Positions 1 to 6,360 are shown, counted from the stretch's first letter. The stretch is 11,746 bases of DNA from SMAG-U1939 sp035763125 (GCA_035763125.1 DASUBU010000022.1:1-11746), one strand, 5' to 3'. Numbers and translations: made by a program. Notes: a model not told the origin generated them from the sequence alone.

Positions 1-650
1 GTCATTACCTCGGCATGATAGCCCGGCGAACCTTTCTCCACGACGAAGCCGCTCACCTGGCCGTTCGCCGTGTCGCGCGCCCAGATGATGACGAGATCGG
101 CGAACGAGGCGTTGCCGATCCAGCGCTTGGCGCCGTTGAGCACGTAGAACTCGCCATTGCGGGTGGCGCTGGTCTCCAGTGCCACGGCATCCGAGCCGTG
201 TGTGGGCTCGGTCAGGCCGAAGGCGCCGATCAGCTCCATGCGCGCCATCGCCGGCAGCCAGCGCTGCTTCTGCTCTTCGGAGCCGAGCATGGCGATTGAG
301 GACATCGCCAGGCCGGAGTGGACGCCGAAGAACGTGGCGATGCTGGCGTCGCCGCGGGCCAGCTCCTGCATGATGAGGCCCGTGGCCAGGGGACTGAGGC
401 CGGGGCAGCCGTAGCCCTGGATGCTGGCGCCGGTCAGGCCGAGCGCGGCGAGCTTGGGCACCAGCTCGAAGGGAAATTCGGCGCGCTCCCAGTAGTCGTT
501 GATGACGGGGATCACCTCGGCATCGCAGAAGGCGCGCACCGCGTCGCGCACCTCCCGCTCGCGCGGACTGAGCAGCTCGTCGGTGAGGTAGAAGTCGGTG
601 CCCTGCGATTGGGCGATGCCCTCAGGGGCGGGCGCGGTATCGGTAGCCAT
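1..650 (-). CDS. Acyl-CoA dehydrogenase, N-terminal part (cut by window edge)
   Basis: FAD-dependent acyl-CoA dehydrogenase that would introduce a 2,3 double bond into an acyl-CoA thioester in the cytoplasm, as in fatty-acid or amino-acid catabolism. Only the first 216 residues are in the window. They cover the N-terminal helical domain (about 25-140) and the start of the middle beta domain. Visible signatures are FGLTEPTHGSDA (144-155), which contacts flavin and substrate, and KRWIGNASFADLVIIWARD after it. The latter form is characteristic of the glutaryl-CoA dehydrogenase / plant ACX4-like subgroup rather than short-chain acyl-CoA dehydrogenases. The catalytic glutamate lies beyond the edge, so substrate cannot be predicted. 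The ATG at 648-650 is chosen because AGGAGG (660-665) lies 9 nt upstream. No partner gene of a beta-oxidation operon is seen; the next gene upstream on this strand is a response regulator 371 bp away. Confidence 0.93.
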   Translation of the reverse strand, partial: MATDTAPAPEGIAQSQGTDFYLTDELLSPREREVRDAVRAFCDAEVIPVINDYWERAEFPFELVPKLAALGLTGASIQGYGCPGLSPLATGLIMQELARGDASIATFFGVHSGLAMSSIAMLGSEEQKQRWLPAMARMELIGAFGLTEPTHGSDAVALETSATRNGEFYVLNGAKRWIGNASFADLVIIWARDTANGQVSGFVVEKGSPGYHAEVM

Positions 651-1021
651 CTGCGGTTTCCTCCTGGGATGCGGGACGTATCCTCACGCCCCGGTGTTGT
701 CTCGGCTGCGCTCAAGGCACGAGAGGCAAAGCGCATGCCAGGCAAGGCGGCAAATTGAGACATGATGATTGTAGCGTGCGCAGGAGGAGGACCGCTGGAG
801 GCAAGCGGCTGTCAGCTCGAAGGAGCAGCGCATGGCATGAGGCGGCACGTGGGCGGTGGAATCCGCACTGGACCGAAAATCGAGAGACCGCCTGCCGTGT
901 GCGGGGATCTCGCCACGGGATGCCACATACCCGCGACGTCCGTATACGACAGGCGGCCGAGCTACCGAGAACCTCTCCACCGACCTAAAGGCTGGCGGCG
1001 CGTAGATTCTGGCGGGCGCCC
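651..1021. other. Intergenic gap with no supported gene
   Basis: This gap separates the acyl-CoA dehydrogenase start from the response-regulator stop, both on the minus strand. Open frames here have arginine- and proline-heavy shadow composition and no ribosome-binding site, so I call no gene. The best regulatory candidate is a minus-strand TACAAT at 768-773, about 118 bp upstream of the dehydrogenase ATG, but no good -35 hexamer lies 16-18 bp further upstream. A loose inverted repeat, CCGCCTG (888-894) with CAGGCGG (950-956), has a 55-nt spacer and may be chance in GC-rich DNA. No U-tract terminator follows the response regulator. Confidence 0.5.
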
Positions 1022-1408
1022 TCATGCCCCGAGCCGACGTGCCGCGGCAGCGACCGCGGCGAGCAGCGCGTCAAGGCTGAACGGCTTGGCTACCACTGGA
1101 ACGTTCAGCTCCCCCACCAGCACCGCCAGCCGCGGCGAGAGGTGGTCTGCGGCTCCCGTCATCAACACGTAGGCATGGCGGCGCAGCTCCTCGCCGCCGG
1201 CAGCGACTCGTTCGAGCACACCCTCGCCGTCCAGCAGCGGCATCAGATGATCCAGCAGCACAACCAGCGGCGCAGGCGCGGCGCAGAGCAGAGCGAGGCC
1301 GCGCTGCCCATCTGGCGCCTCCGCTACGGCGTGACCGGCATCTTCCAGCGCAGCCCGCAGCGTCTGGCGCATCATGGCGTCATCCTCGACGACCAGAATC
1401 GCAGCCAT
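1022..1408 (-). CDS. Single-domain response regulator (CheY-like receiver only)
   Basis: A 128-residue receiver domain with no output domain. It takes a phosphoryl group from a histidine kinase and would act by protein-protein contact. The receiver landmarks are all present: acidic pair D9-D10, phosphoacceptor D53 in VVLLDHLMP, switch threonine T84 in VLMTGAA, and K108 followed by P109 in VVAKPFS. The start at 1406-1408 has an AGAGG about 6 nt upstream. No histidine kinase or hybrid sensor gene is in the window, so the partner is unknown. It is 182 bp downstream of the Rae1-like gene on the same strand, which allows but does not show cotranscription. Family assignment is firm; the pathway is not. 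Confidence 0.93.
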   Translation of the reverse strand: MAAILVVEDDAMMRQTLRAALEDAGHAVAEAPDGQRGLALLCAAPAPLVVLLDHLMPLLDGEGVLERVAAGGEELRRHAYVLMTGAADHLSPRLAVLVGELNVPVVAKPFSLDALLAAVAAAARRLGA

Positions 1409-1469
1409 GCAGGGCCTCTGCTTTGGCGAGGCGCCACGCTGGCCCCCTATTCGTCAGTCTGTGGCAACC

Positions 1470-1497
1470 TTGCCCTGACATAAGAGCATCGGGGCAA
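1470..1497. other. Inverted repeat between the Rae1-like gene and the response regulator
   Basis: TTGCCC (1470-1475) pairs with GGGCAA (1492-1497). On the plus strand the stem extends inward by a wobble and two more pairs, leaving a 10-nt loop. It lies in the 182-bp gap between the Rae1-like stop (1591) and the response-regulator start (1408). There is no U-tract on either strand, so it is not a typical intrinsic terminator. It could be an operator, a processing site or chance. Confidence 0.3.
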
Positions 1498-1590
1498 ATT
1501 GCGTGCCAGCCCACCGCCCGTATTCCAGGCTCGCCGCGTCCACACACGCCGAGGCTCTACAACGACCCAGCCGCAAATGGTTTGTGAGAT

Positions 1591-2076
1591 TTACTCCACT
1601 GCCTTACCATCGAGCTTGCGGCGGATGTAGGCACGTGTCTGCGCCAGCTTCCGGCGGTTCCGGTCGGGCGCGTTGAGCTGGCGGTGATGCTCGCCGACCG
1701 CGGTATGTCGTCCGCCGACATCCGCAACCGCGCCGCGCACCGCGTGGTCGTCCGTGATCACGCACAGGCTGCGGCCAGCGGCGCGCTCCCGGGCCGCCAT
1801 GCGAGCGATCGCCGCGTCGGCGGACTCGTCATGGCGCGTATAGACGATGCGGCAGGGCGAGCGGCGCGGCGTTTCGGTCGTCTCAACATCGCCGTCGCCG
1901 TCGAAGACCACGATCACGCGATACGGCGTACCGCGATAGCGCGCGTTGAGCTGGGCGAGCAGCGCCTCGCGAGCGGCCTGGGGTCCACGGCGCTCCAGGG
2001 CGGCTTTCAGTCCCGGCGTACAGTGGATCGCGTTGTAGCCGTCCACCAGCAGCACTTCGGCGTTACCGGCGCTCAT
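1591..2076 (-). CDS. NYN/PIN-like ribonuclease, YacP/Rae1 family
   Basis: A 161-residue protein, close to the roughly 170 residues of Bacillus subtilis YacP (Rae1), an endonuclease that cuts mRNA in the ribosomal A site. It shows the NYN-domain acidic residues expected to bind metal: D12 in LLVDGYNAIH, D59 in VIVVFDGDGD, D87 in TRHDESADAAIARMA and D109-D110 in VITDD. The C terminus is basic (RNRRKLAQTRAYIRRKL), as suits RNA or ribosome contact. The start is the ATG at 2074-2076, which overlaps the stop of the upstream 80-codon gene as ATGA; no Shine-Dalgarno is seen, so translation is probably coupled. The frame stays open upstream to about 2337, but that part is the wrong frame of the neighbour. 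Context supports the call, because yacP/rae1 follows cysS and rlmB in Bacillus too. Ribosome-dependent activity is inferred from the family only. Confidence 0.85.
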   Translation of the reverse strand: MSAGNAEVLLVDGYNAIHCTPGLKAALERRGPQAAREALLAQLNARYRGTPYRVIVVFDGDGDVETTETPRRSPCRIVYTRHDESADAAIARMAARERAAGRSLCVITDDHAVRGAVADVGGRHTAVGEHHRQLNAPDRNRRKLAQTRAYIRRKLDGKAVE

Positions 2077-2315
2077 GAGGGCGTCGGCGTCAGGTCGCGG
2101 CGTGTGGACCAATCGGGCGCGGCGAGCCAGAAGCGGTGCTCGGCGTCGAACTCCGCGACAGCCTCGACCTCCATCTCCTCGTCGTAGAGCAGCACGCGCT
2201 CTCCGGAAATCAGCGGTGGCAGCCAATCGCCGTTGGGCGTGCCGAACTGGCCCAAGGTAACGCGTTCGTCTGGATCGGCCATCATGGTATTGAAGTCTAC
2301 TGAGATTCTTTGCAT
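2073..2315 (-). CDS. Unrecognised acidic 80-residue protein
   Basis: I do not recognise this family. It is strongly acidic: 16 Asp/Glu against 6 Lys/Arg, with a cluster in LLYDEEMEVEAVAEFD (42-57). It has two prolines mid-chain (GDWLPPL), a WxxxxDW-like aromatic stretch near 63-69 and a Pro/Thr-rich tail. There is no signal peptide or membrane segment. The ATG at 2313-2315 is supported by GGGAGG 5 nt upstream. The start lies inside the preceding small gene (19-nt overlap), and the stop overlaps the start of the Rae1-like gene as ATGA, so three reading frames are interlocked. Compact size and acidic charge fit an antitoxin, immunity or adaptor protein, but no motif proves this. Sequence quality and tight coupling make it very likely a real gene. 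Confidence 0.72.
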   Translation of the reverse strand: MQRISVDFNTMMADPDERVTLGQFGTPNGDWLPPLISGERVLLYDEEMEVEAVAEFDAEHRFWLAAPDWSTRRDLTPTPS

Positions 2316-2719
2316 TTCGGCCTCCCTTCATGCCCATCTATAGTGTCAGGGAAACGATATGGATTGATCCGCTGGCGAAATGCCCGTTCGAGTGCATCCG
2401 CGGCATCACGCGGAAGTGAGCGGAGCATGGCACCAGAGGCATCATACAGCACAGTGAGTGTGTTGTGAAAGCCGAAGCCGGGGCTTTTCACAAGCCGCAT
2501 GGTATAACGTAGGGGCTGGAGTGCCAACTGAAGATCGTCATCCGAAGCGCAGCTGATTTGCCCATTGCGGATGCGACCTGCCTAGGCAAGATCCTCGATA
2601 GTCTTTCCCGGTTCGTACTGCACGGAAAAGCCGTACAGGCCTGGCACGCCGATGTGTGCACCGTAGCCCTGAATCAGCCGATCAGCAGTCGCGATTCCGC
2701 CCCGCACCACCCATTCCAA
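2297..2719 (-). pseudogene. Unrecognised small gene interrupted by an in-frame TAG
   Basis: One frame reads as good coding sequence on both sides of a TAG at 2582-2584. The first 45 codons (from a possible TTG at 2717-2719, or GTG at 2708-2710 or 2705-2707) include IQGYGAHIGVPGLYGFSV and end KTIEDLA. The next 94 codons resume AGRIRNGQIS and continue through RLVKSPGFGFHNTLTVLYD and LPRDAADALERAF to a TAG at 2297-2299. Sense and style are continuous, so a single intact gene of about 140 codons probably preceded this one, with TAG replacing CAG, AAG or GAG. An in-frame ATG at 2729-2731, directly after the rlmB stop, is followed two codons later by TGA (2723-2725), a second block if that was the native start. 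The 3' part could still be translated alone from a TTG at 2525-2527. G+C is about 54 % in sampled lines, lower than its neighbours. The family is unknown to me, and a sequencing error is possible. Confidence 0.6.
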
Positions 2720-2740
2720 CTGTCACGCCATCCTCTCGCG

Positions 2741-3499
2741 CTAGGCCTCGGGCGCCGGATGGTCGAAGCCGCGCTGGCGCCAGATCTCGTAGAGCGCGAG
2801 CGAACCGGCAATGGCGGCGTTGAGCGAGCCAACGTGGCCGCGCATGGGGATGGTGACCAGCACATCGCAGTGCTCGCGCGCCAGCCGGCTGATGCCCTTC
2901 GCCTCGTTGCCAACCACGAGCGCGATGGGGCCGGTCAGGTTGGCCTTGTCATAGCGCGTCTCGGCCTCGCCGGCCAGCCCGATCACCCATAGCCCGCGCT
3001 TCTTCAGGTCGTCCAGCGTGCGCGTCAGATTCGTGACCTGCGCGACCGGCAGGAACTCGACGGCCCCCGCTGAGGTCTTGTCCACCGTGGCCGTCAGGCC
3101 GGCGGCGCGGCGCTCGGGAATGATGATGCCGTGCGCGCCGACCGCTTCGGCGGTGCGGATCAGCGAGCCAAGATTTTGCACATCCTGGATCGCATCCAGC
3201 ACCAGCACCAGCGGCGGCTCGCCGCGCTGCTCGGCACGCTCCAGAATCTCGTCCACGTCGGCATATGTCCGCGGCGCAGTGACGGCAATCACGCCCTGAT
3301 GGTTGCCGAGCTTGCTCAGGTCGTCCAGGTGCCGGCGAGAGGACGTCTCGACTGGCACCCCTGCGCGTCGCGCGGCGTCGAGCACCTGCGTCAGTGCCGC
3401 GTCGCGCGGCCCCTGGGCCACCATCACCCGATGGACACGGCGCGTCTTCGAGCGCAGGGCCTCCAGCACGGGATAGCGGCCCCAGATGTAGTCTGCCAT
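2741..3499 (-). CDS. rlmB: RlmB/TrmH-family 23S rRNA (guanosine-2'-O-)-methyltransferase
   Basis: SPOUT-class methyltransferase that transfers a methyl group from S-adenosylmethionine to a ribose 2'-OH; RlmB modifies G2251 of 23S rRNA (E. coli numbering). The 252-residue length fits the family. Residues 1-75 form the SpoU substrate-binding domain, beginning IWGRYPVLEAL and ending HQGVIAV as in RlmB. The knotted catalytic domain shows motif 1 at N109-x-G111-xxx-R115 (QNLGSLIRTAEA), motif 2 at G197-N-E199 (VVGNEAKGIS) and motif 3 at S225-L-N227 (VGSLNAAIAGSLALYE). The start at 3497-3499 is chosen for AAGGTGA 4 nt upstream; that site overlaps the TAA stop of cysS, only 9 nt away. It is the second gene of the cysS operon. 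The paralogue TrmB/TsnR-type resistance methyltransferases cannot be fully excluded, but the N-terminal domain and context favour RlmB. Confidence 0.92.
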   Translation of the reverse strand: MADYIWGRYPVLEALRSKTRRVHRVMVAQGPRDAALTQVLDAARRAGVPVETSSRRHLDDLSKLGNHQGVIAVTAPRTYADVDEILERAEQRGEPPLVLVLDAIQDVQNLGSLIRTAEAVGAHGIIIPERRAAGLTATVDKTSAGAVEFLPVAQVTNLTRTLDDLKKRGLWVIGLAGEAETRYDKANLTGPIALVVGNEAKGISRLAREHCDVLVTIPMRGHVGSLNAAIAGSLALYEIWRQRGFDHPAPEA

Positions 3500-3508
3500 C
3501 GGCTCACC

Positions 3509-4975
3509 TTACTCCTTCAGCGTCCAGGTGGTGCCCTGAGGGGTGTCCTTCAGGACGACGTTGTACTTCTGCTCCAGCTCGGCGCGCACGCGGTCGGCCC
3601 CAGCGAAGTCGCGGGCCTTGCGCGCGGCGGCGCGCTGGGCGATCAGCGCCTCGACGGTGGCGACGAATTCGGCGTCCAGCGCGGCTGCTGCCTCCGCCTC
3701 CACCAGCGCGATGCCCAGCACGCCTGCCAGCTCATCCAGCACGGCCTGCGCCTCGCGCAGCGCGGCCAGCACGGCCGGTGTCGGCTCGCGGCTTCCCAGG
3801 CCGTTCGCGTAGTCGTTGATACGATGCACGAGGTCGTCCAGCGCCGCCAAAGCGGGCGACGTGTTGAAATCATCGTCCATCGCTGCAACGAACGCCTCAC
3901 GCGCCTCCTGGATCTGTTCGGCGAGCGCGCGCTCGGCGGCGCCTGGCTTCCCGCGAGCCGCGGCCGAAACGCGCTCCTCGGCCCAGGCGATCAGTCGCTG
4001 AAGGTTGGCGTAGGTGTCGGCCCAGCGGCGCCAGCGCGTCTCCGAGGCGCGGATCTGCTTCATGGAGAAGGCGAGCGGCGAACGGTAGTGCTGGCCGAGC
4101 AGATAGAGCCGCAGCGCCGGCGCCGGGATGCCCTCGCCGAGCACCGAGTTGATCGTTACAAAGCGGCCCGAGTGCGCCATCTTCTCGCCGGAGGGCAGCG
4201 TCAGCATGCCCGTATGCACCCAGTGATGGACGAATGGGCGCTTACCAGTCAGGCTCTCGCTCTGCGTGATCTCGTTCTCGTGGTGCGGGAAGATCAGGTC
4301 GGTGCCGCCGCCGTGGATGTCAATCTCCTCGCCGAGCGTATCCATCGCCATCGTCGAGCACTCGATGTGCCACCCCGGCCGCCCTGGACCCCAGGGGCTT
4401 TCCCAGAACGGCTCGCCGGGCTTGGCAGACTTCCACAGCGCGAAGTCGCGCGCGTCACGCTTGCGCTCGTCGGGCTCGATGCGTGCGCCGGCGGCCATCG
4501 CCTCCTCGTTGCGGCCAGAGAGGCGGCCGTAGTCGGGAAAGCTGGGCACCGAGAAGTACACGTCGCCGTCCAGCACGTAGGCGTGGCCCAGCTCGATCAG
4601 CCGCTCGACGAACGTGATGATCTTGGGGATGTACTCGGTGACGTAGGTGAAGATATCGGCCTTGCGCACGCCGAGACGATCCATATCGCGGAAGTAGGCG
4701 GTGGTGTAGCGCTTGGCGGCCTCGGCGGCGGGGATGCCCTCGCGGTGGCCGGCGGCGATGATCTTGTCGTCTATATCCGTGAAGTTCTGGACGTAGGTGA
4801 CCGGATAGCCGCGATATTCAAGATAGCGGCGCACGGTGTCATTGACGACGAAGAGCCGGGCGTGGCCGAGGTGCGGCTCGTTCTTGGGCGTCATGCCGCA
4901 AACGTACATCTTGACGGGCAGCTCACGCGGCTGGAAGTCCTCTTTGCGTCCGATCTCGGTGTTGTAGATCTGCAT
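3509..4975 (-). CDS. cysS: Cysteinyl-tRNA synthetase
   Basis: Class I aminoacyl-tRNA synthetase that charges tRNA-Cys with cysteine using ATP, in the cytoplasm. Length is 488 residues against about 461 in E. coli. The HIGH motif is HLGH at 35-38 within NEPHLGHARLF. The zinc site that selects cysteine is intact: C26 (MYVCGMTP), C206 (GWHIECS), H231 and E235 (FPHHENE), with the same spacing as E. coli C209/H234/E238. The KMSKS loop is altered to KMAHS (265-269, GEKMAHSGRF). A DALR-like helical domain (about 345-430) and a C-terminal anticodon-binding domain follow (ARKARDFAGADRVRAEL). The start at 4973-4975 has GGAG about 9 nt upstream. It leads an operon with rlmB. A long antisense open frame covers the same bases but is a GC-rich shadow. 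Confidence 0.97.
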   Translation of the reverse strand: MQIYNTEIGRKEDFQPRELPVKMYVCGMTPKNEPHLGHARLFVVNDTVRRYLEYRGYPVTYVQNFTDIDDKIIAAGHREGIPAAEAAKRYTTAYFRDMDRLGVRKADIFTYVTEYIPKIITFVERLIELGHAYVLDGDVYFSVPSFPDYGRLSGRNEEAMAAGARIEPDERKRDARDFALWKSAKPGEPFWESPWGPGRPGWHIECSTMAMDTLGEEIDIHGGGTDLIFPHHENEITQSESLTGKRPFVHHWVHTGMLTLPSGEKMAHSGRFVTINSVLGEGIPAPALRLYLLGQHYRSPLAFSMKQIRASETRWRRWADTYANLQRLIAWAEERVSAAARGKPGAAERALAEQIQEAREAFVAAMDDDFNTSPALAALDDLVHRINDYANGLGSREPTPAVLAALREAQAVLDELAGVLGIALVEAEAAAALDAEFVATVEALIAQRAAARKARDFAGADRVRAELEQKYNVVLKDTPQGTTWTLKE

Positions 4976-5311
4976 CGCGTATCACTCCATGGTCCGGGCG
5001 TACGGGGCGGCCCTGCGAGGGCACGCGCATCTCGCGTACCGCGGCACCCTGCGGTGGGTAGGATGGTGTGGGGTTAGCGGAGTGGGGCATGCGCCCGCGG
5101 CCAGGCAAGTCAGAGAGGCAGGCGGCGACATACGAGGCCTAGCGGCGGGCGCCGATACACGAGCAGCCGAAGCCGGCGGCGCTGGCGGGCACGGCGAGAC
5201 GGCCGGCCTCAGCGCCGAATGCTAACGGAGAGTGGTCCTGCGCAAGAGCGTGTCGCATACATCCTCAGTGCTATCGTCGGGCGCGGCGACGCACGGCACG
5301 CGCCCGCACAC
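4976..5311 (-). promoter_or_regulatory. Long structured cysS leader with possible Cys-containing uORF
   Basis: If transcription starts just after the promoter at 5312-5341, the cysS mRNA has a leader of about 330 nt. Two small hairpins abut at 5010-5022 (GCCCT/AGGGC) and 5023-5037 (ACGCG/CGCGT). A competing pairing joins minus-strand GGGTGC(C)GCG to CGCGTGCCC across the same bases. A longer inverted repeat, CGGCGCTG/CAGCGCCG, lies at 5177-5184 and 5210-5217. A minus-strand frame from ATG at 5129-5131 to TGA at 4982-4984 encodes 49 residues with four cysteines, two of them in TGC GCG TGC inside the hairpin region. Its stop lies 6 nt before the cysS ATG and overlaps the Shine-Dalgarno. Cysteine-responsive attenuation is a hypothesis; the frame has poor coding style and a weak ribosome site. 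Confidence 0.3.
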
Positions 5312-5341
5312 ATTATCGCGCACCGACCGGCCGCGCGTCAA
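5312..5341 (-). promoter_or_regulatory. Sigma70-type promoter for the cysS operon
   Basis: On the minus strand TTGACG (5336-5341) and GATAAT (5312-5317) are separated by 18 bp. Both hexamers are one mismatch from consensus and lie in otherwise very GC-rich DNA, which makes chance less likely. It points at cysS, whose ATG is about 330 bp downstream, and lies about 55 bp downstream of the stop of the VC0807-family gene on the same strand. Confidence 0.55.
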
Positions 5342-5395
5342 CGCGCTCACCAGGGCCTGTTTGCCTGTTTAGTACTGCGGCGACACTTCGTGTGG

Positions 5396-6088
5396 TCACG
5401 CGGCTGCCGATCGCCCAAACAGAATCGTCCAGACAATGAGTCCCGCATAAATGACGTAACTCAGCGGAGACCACACCAGGCCAAAGGTGGCGGTAGGGAG
5501 GGTCAGCGCCAAGAGCACCCGCAGCAGCGCTTCCAGCAGCAGCCCGCTTCCCCATACGCCCGAGACGATGCGGTTGGCACGGCGAAAGTTTCGGTACTTC
5601 CACAGCCCGTCCCACCGCTGCATCATCTCAGGCTTGCCACCAGTCATCACCTGGCGCCCGAGATAGAAGGCGAGGGGACGCTCCAGGAACAGTGACAGCA
5701 GGAAGAGCACGCCGAAGGACCCAGTGAACAGCGAGCCACTCAAGAGGATAAAGCGCGGGTTTCCCGACGTGAGACTGACGGTGACGCCGGCAGCAATAAA
5801 CAAGAGACTGACGACGCTTAAGGCCTCGACTTGGCGATGGCGAATCACCGTGGCGAGAAAGGCGCCAAGAGGGAAGATCGCCGAGGTCGCCAGAGCCACG
5901 GTATCGGTCACACCGAGCCGCGTTAACACTTGGTACGACACCACCGGACAGACCACATCAAGGAGCACGCTCGGCCACGTCCCCAAGAGCATACGAGCAG
6001 GAGAAACGGCGAACAGTTGCTGTGCAATCTCGTCATCAGAGACGGCGATAGGAGGCGGAACCTGCTGCACCGGGTCGCTATCTTGCAC
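5396..6088 (-). CDS. VC0807-family integral membrane protein
   Basis: A 230-residue polytopic membrane protein of the VC0807 family, whose molecular function is not established. Six hydrophobic segments are visible at about 33-56, 61-83, 88-108, 112-134, 176-197 and 202-225. A polar loop (about 145-172, GKPEMMQRWDGLWKYRNFRR) lies between the fourth and fifth. Family-like landmarks are the LLDVVCPVVSY start of helix 1, SGNPRF before helix 4, ERPLAFYLGRQ after it, and LLLEALLRV in helix 5. The start is uncertain: I chose GTG at 6086-6088 for AGAGAGG 10 nt upstream and the typical family length. An in-frame ATG at 6182-6184 would add 32 residues of non-membrane sequence. The G+C of a sampled 60-base line is about 55 %, well below argC, which may reflect transfer. 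No partner gene suggests its role. Confidence 0.8.
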   Translation of the reverse strand: MQDSDPVQQVPPPIAVSDDEIAQQLFAVSPARMLLGTWPSVLLDVVCPVVSYQVLTRLGVTDTVALATSAIFPLGAFLATVIRHRQVEALSVVSLLFIAAGVTVSLTSGNPRFILLSGSLFTGSFGVLFLLSLFLERPLAFYLGRQVMTGGKPEMMQRWDGLWKYRNFRRANRIVSGVWGSGLLLEALLRVLLALTLPTATFGLVWSPLSYVIYAGLIVWTILFGRSAAA

Positions 6089-6240
6089 AGATTGCCGACC
6101 TCTCTGCTCGAGTTGAGCATGGCGGTGACCATCCACTCCAAGCGTCCGACACCAGTGTATCAGGCTGCATGCGAGATTGTCCATAAACGCCCTCGCATCG
6201 GAGGGCGGGCGCAGGTATGGCCAGATATCGTGACTGGCGC

Positions 6241-6285
6241 TCGTTCCCCAACGGCACGTCATCCGCTCGCGCCGCTGGGGAACGA
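6241..6285. repeat. Long inverted repeat / hairpin
   Basis: TCGTTCCCCA (6241-6250) is the exact reverse complement of TGGGGAACGA (6276-6285). After one A-C mismatch the stem continues with CGGC (6252-6255) and GCCG (6271-6274), giving 14 of 15 pairs around a 15-nt loop. No U-tract follows on either strand, so it is not a standard terminator. It lies in the gap upstream of the VC0807-family gene and could be an operator, a structured leader or a remnant of a small mobile element. Confidence 0.6.
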
Positions 6286-6339
6286 CATAGTTGGCGATGA
6301 GACGAATACCGCAGCGACACATATGGGCGCGTGGCGCAC

Positions 6340-6360
6340 CGGCGCCGCAAACTGGCGCCG
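6340..6360. repeat. 7-bp GC-rich inverted repeat
   Basis: CGGCGCC (6340-6346) and GGCGCCG (6354-6360) flank the 7-nt spacer GCAAACT. The stem is perfect but short and GC-only. No U-tract lies next to it on either strand and no gene ends here, so function is unclear. Confidence 0.35.

Noticed and set aside
684..1025. Open frames on both strands in the gap before the acyl-CoA dehydrogenase
   Set aside because: They have unordered Arg/Ser/Cys-rich composition, no ribosome-binding site and no recognisable motif.
1680..1730. Alternative frame reading MSADDI inside the Rae1-like gene, suggesting a frameshift
   Set aside because: The annotated frame aligns in length with Bacillus YacP through this region and continues into a convincing basic C terminus, so no frameshift is needed.
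5040..5055. Minus-strand AGGGTGCCGCGG in the cysS leader, resembling a T-box (AGGGTGGNACCGCG)
   Set aside because: The TGGN bulge that pairs with the tRNA acceptor end is missing, and for tRNA-Cys TGGA would be needed. No clear stem I or terminator was found.
3131..5077. Very long plus-strand open frame antisense to cysS and rlmB
   Set aside because: Its composition is Arg/Leu/Gly/His-rich with no domain pattern, and it mirrors two genes with complete catalytic motifs. GC-rich genes commonly leave such open shadows.
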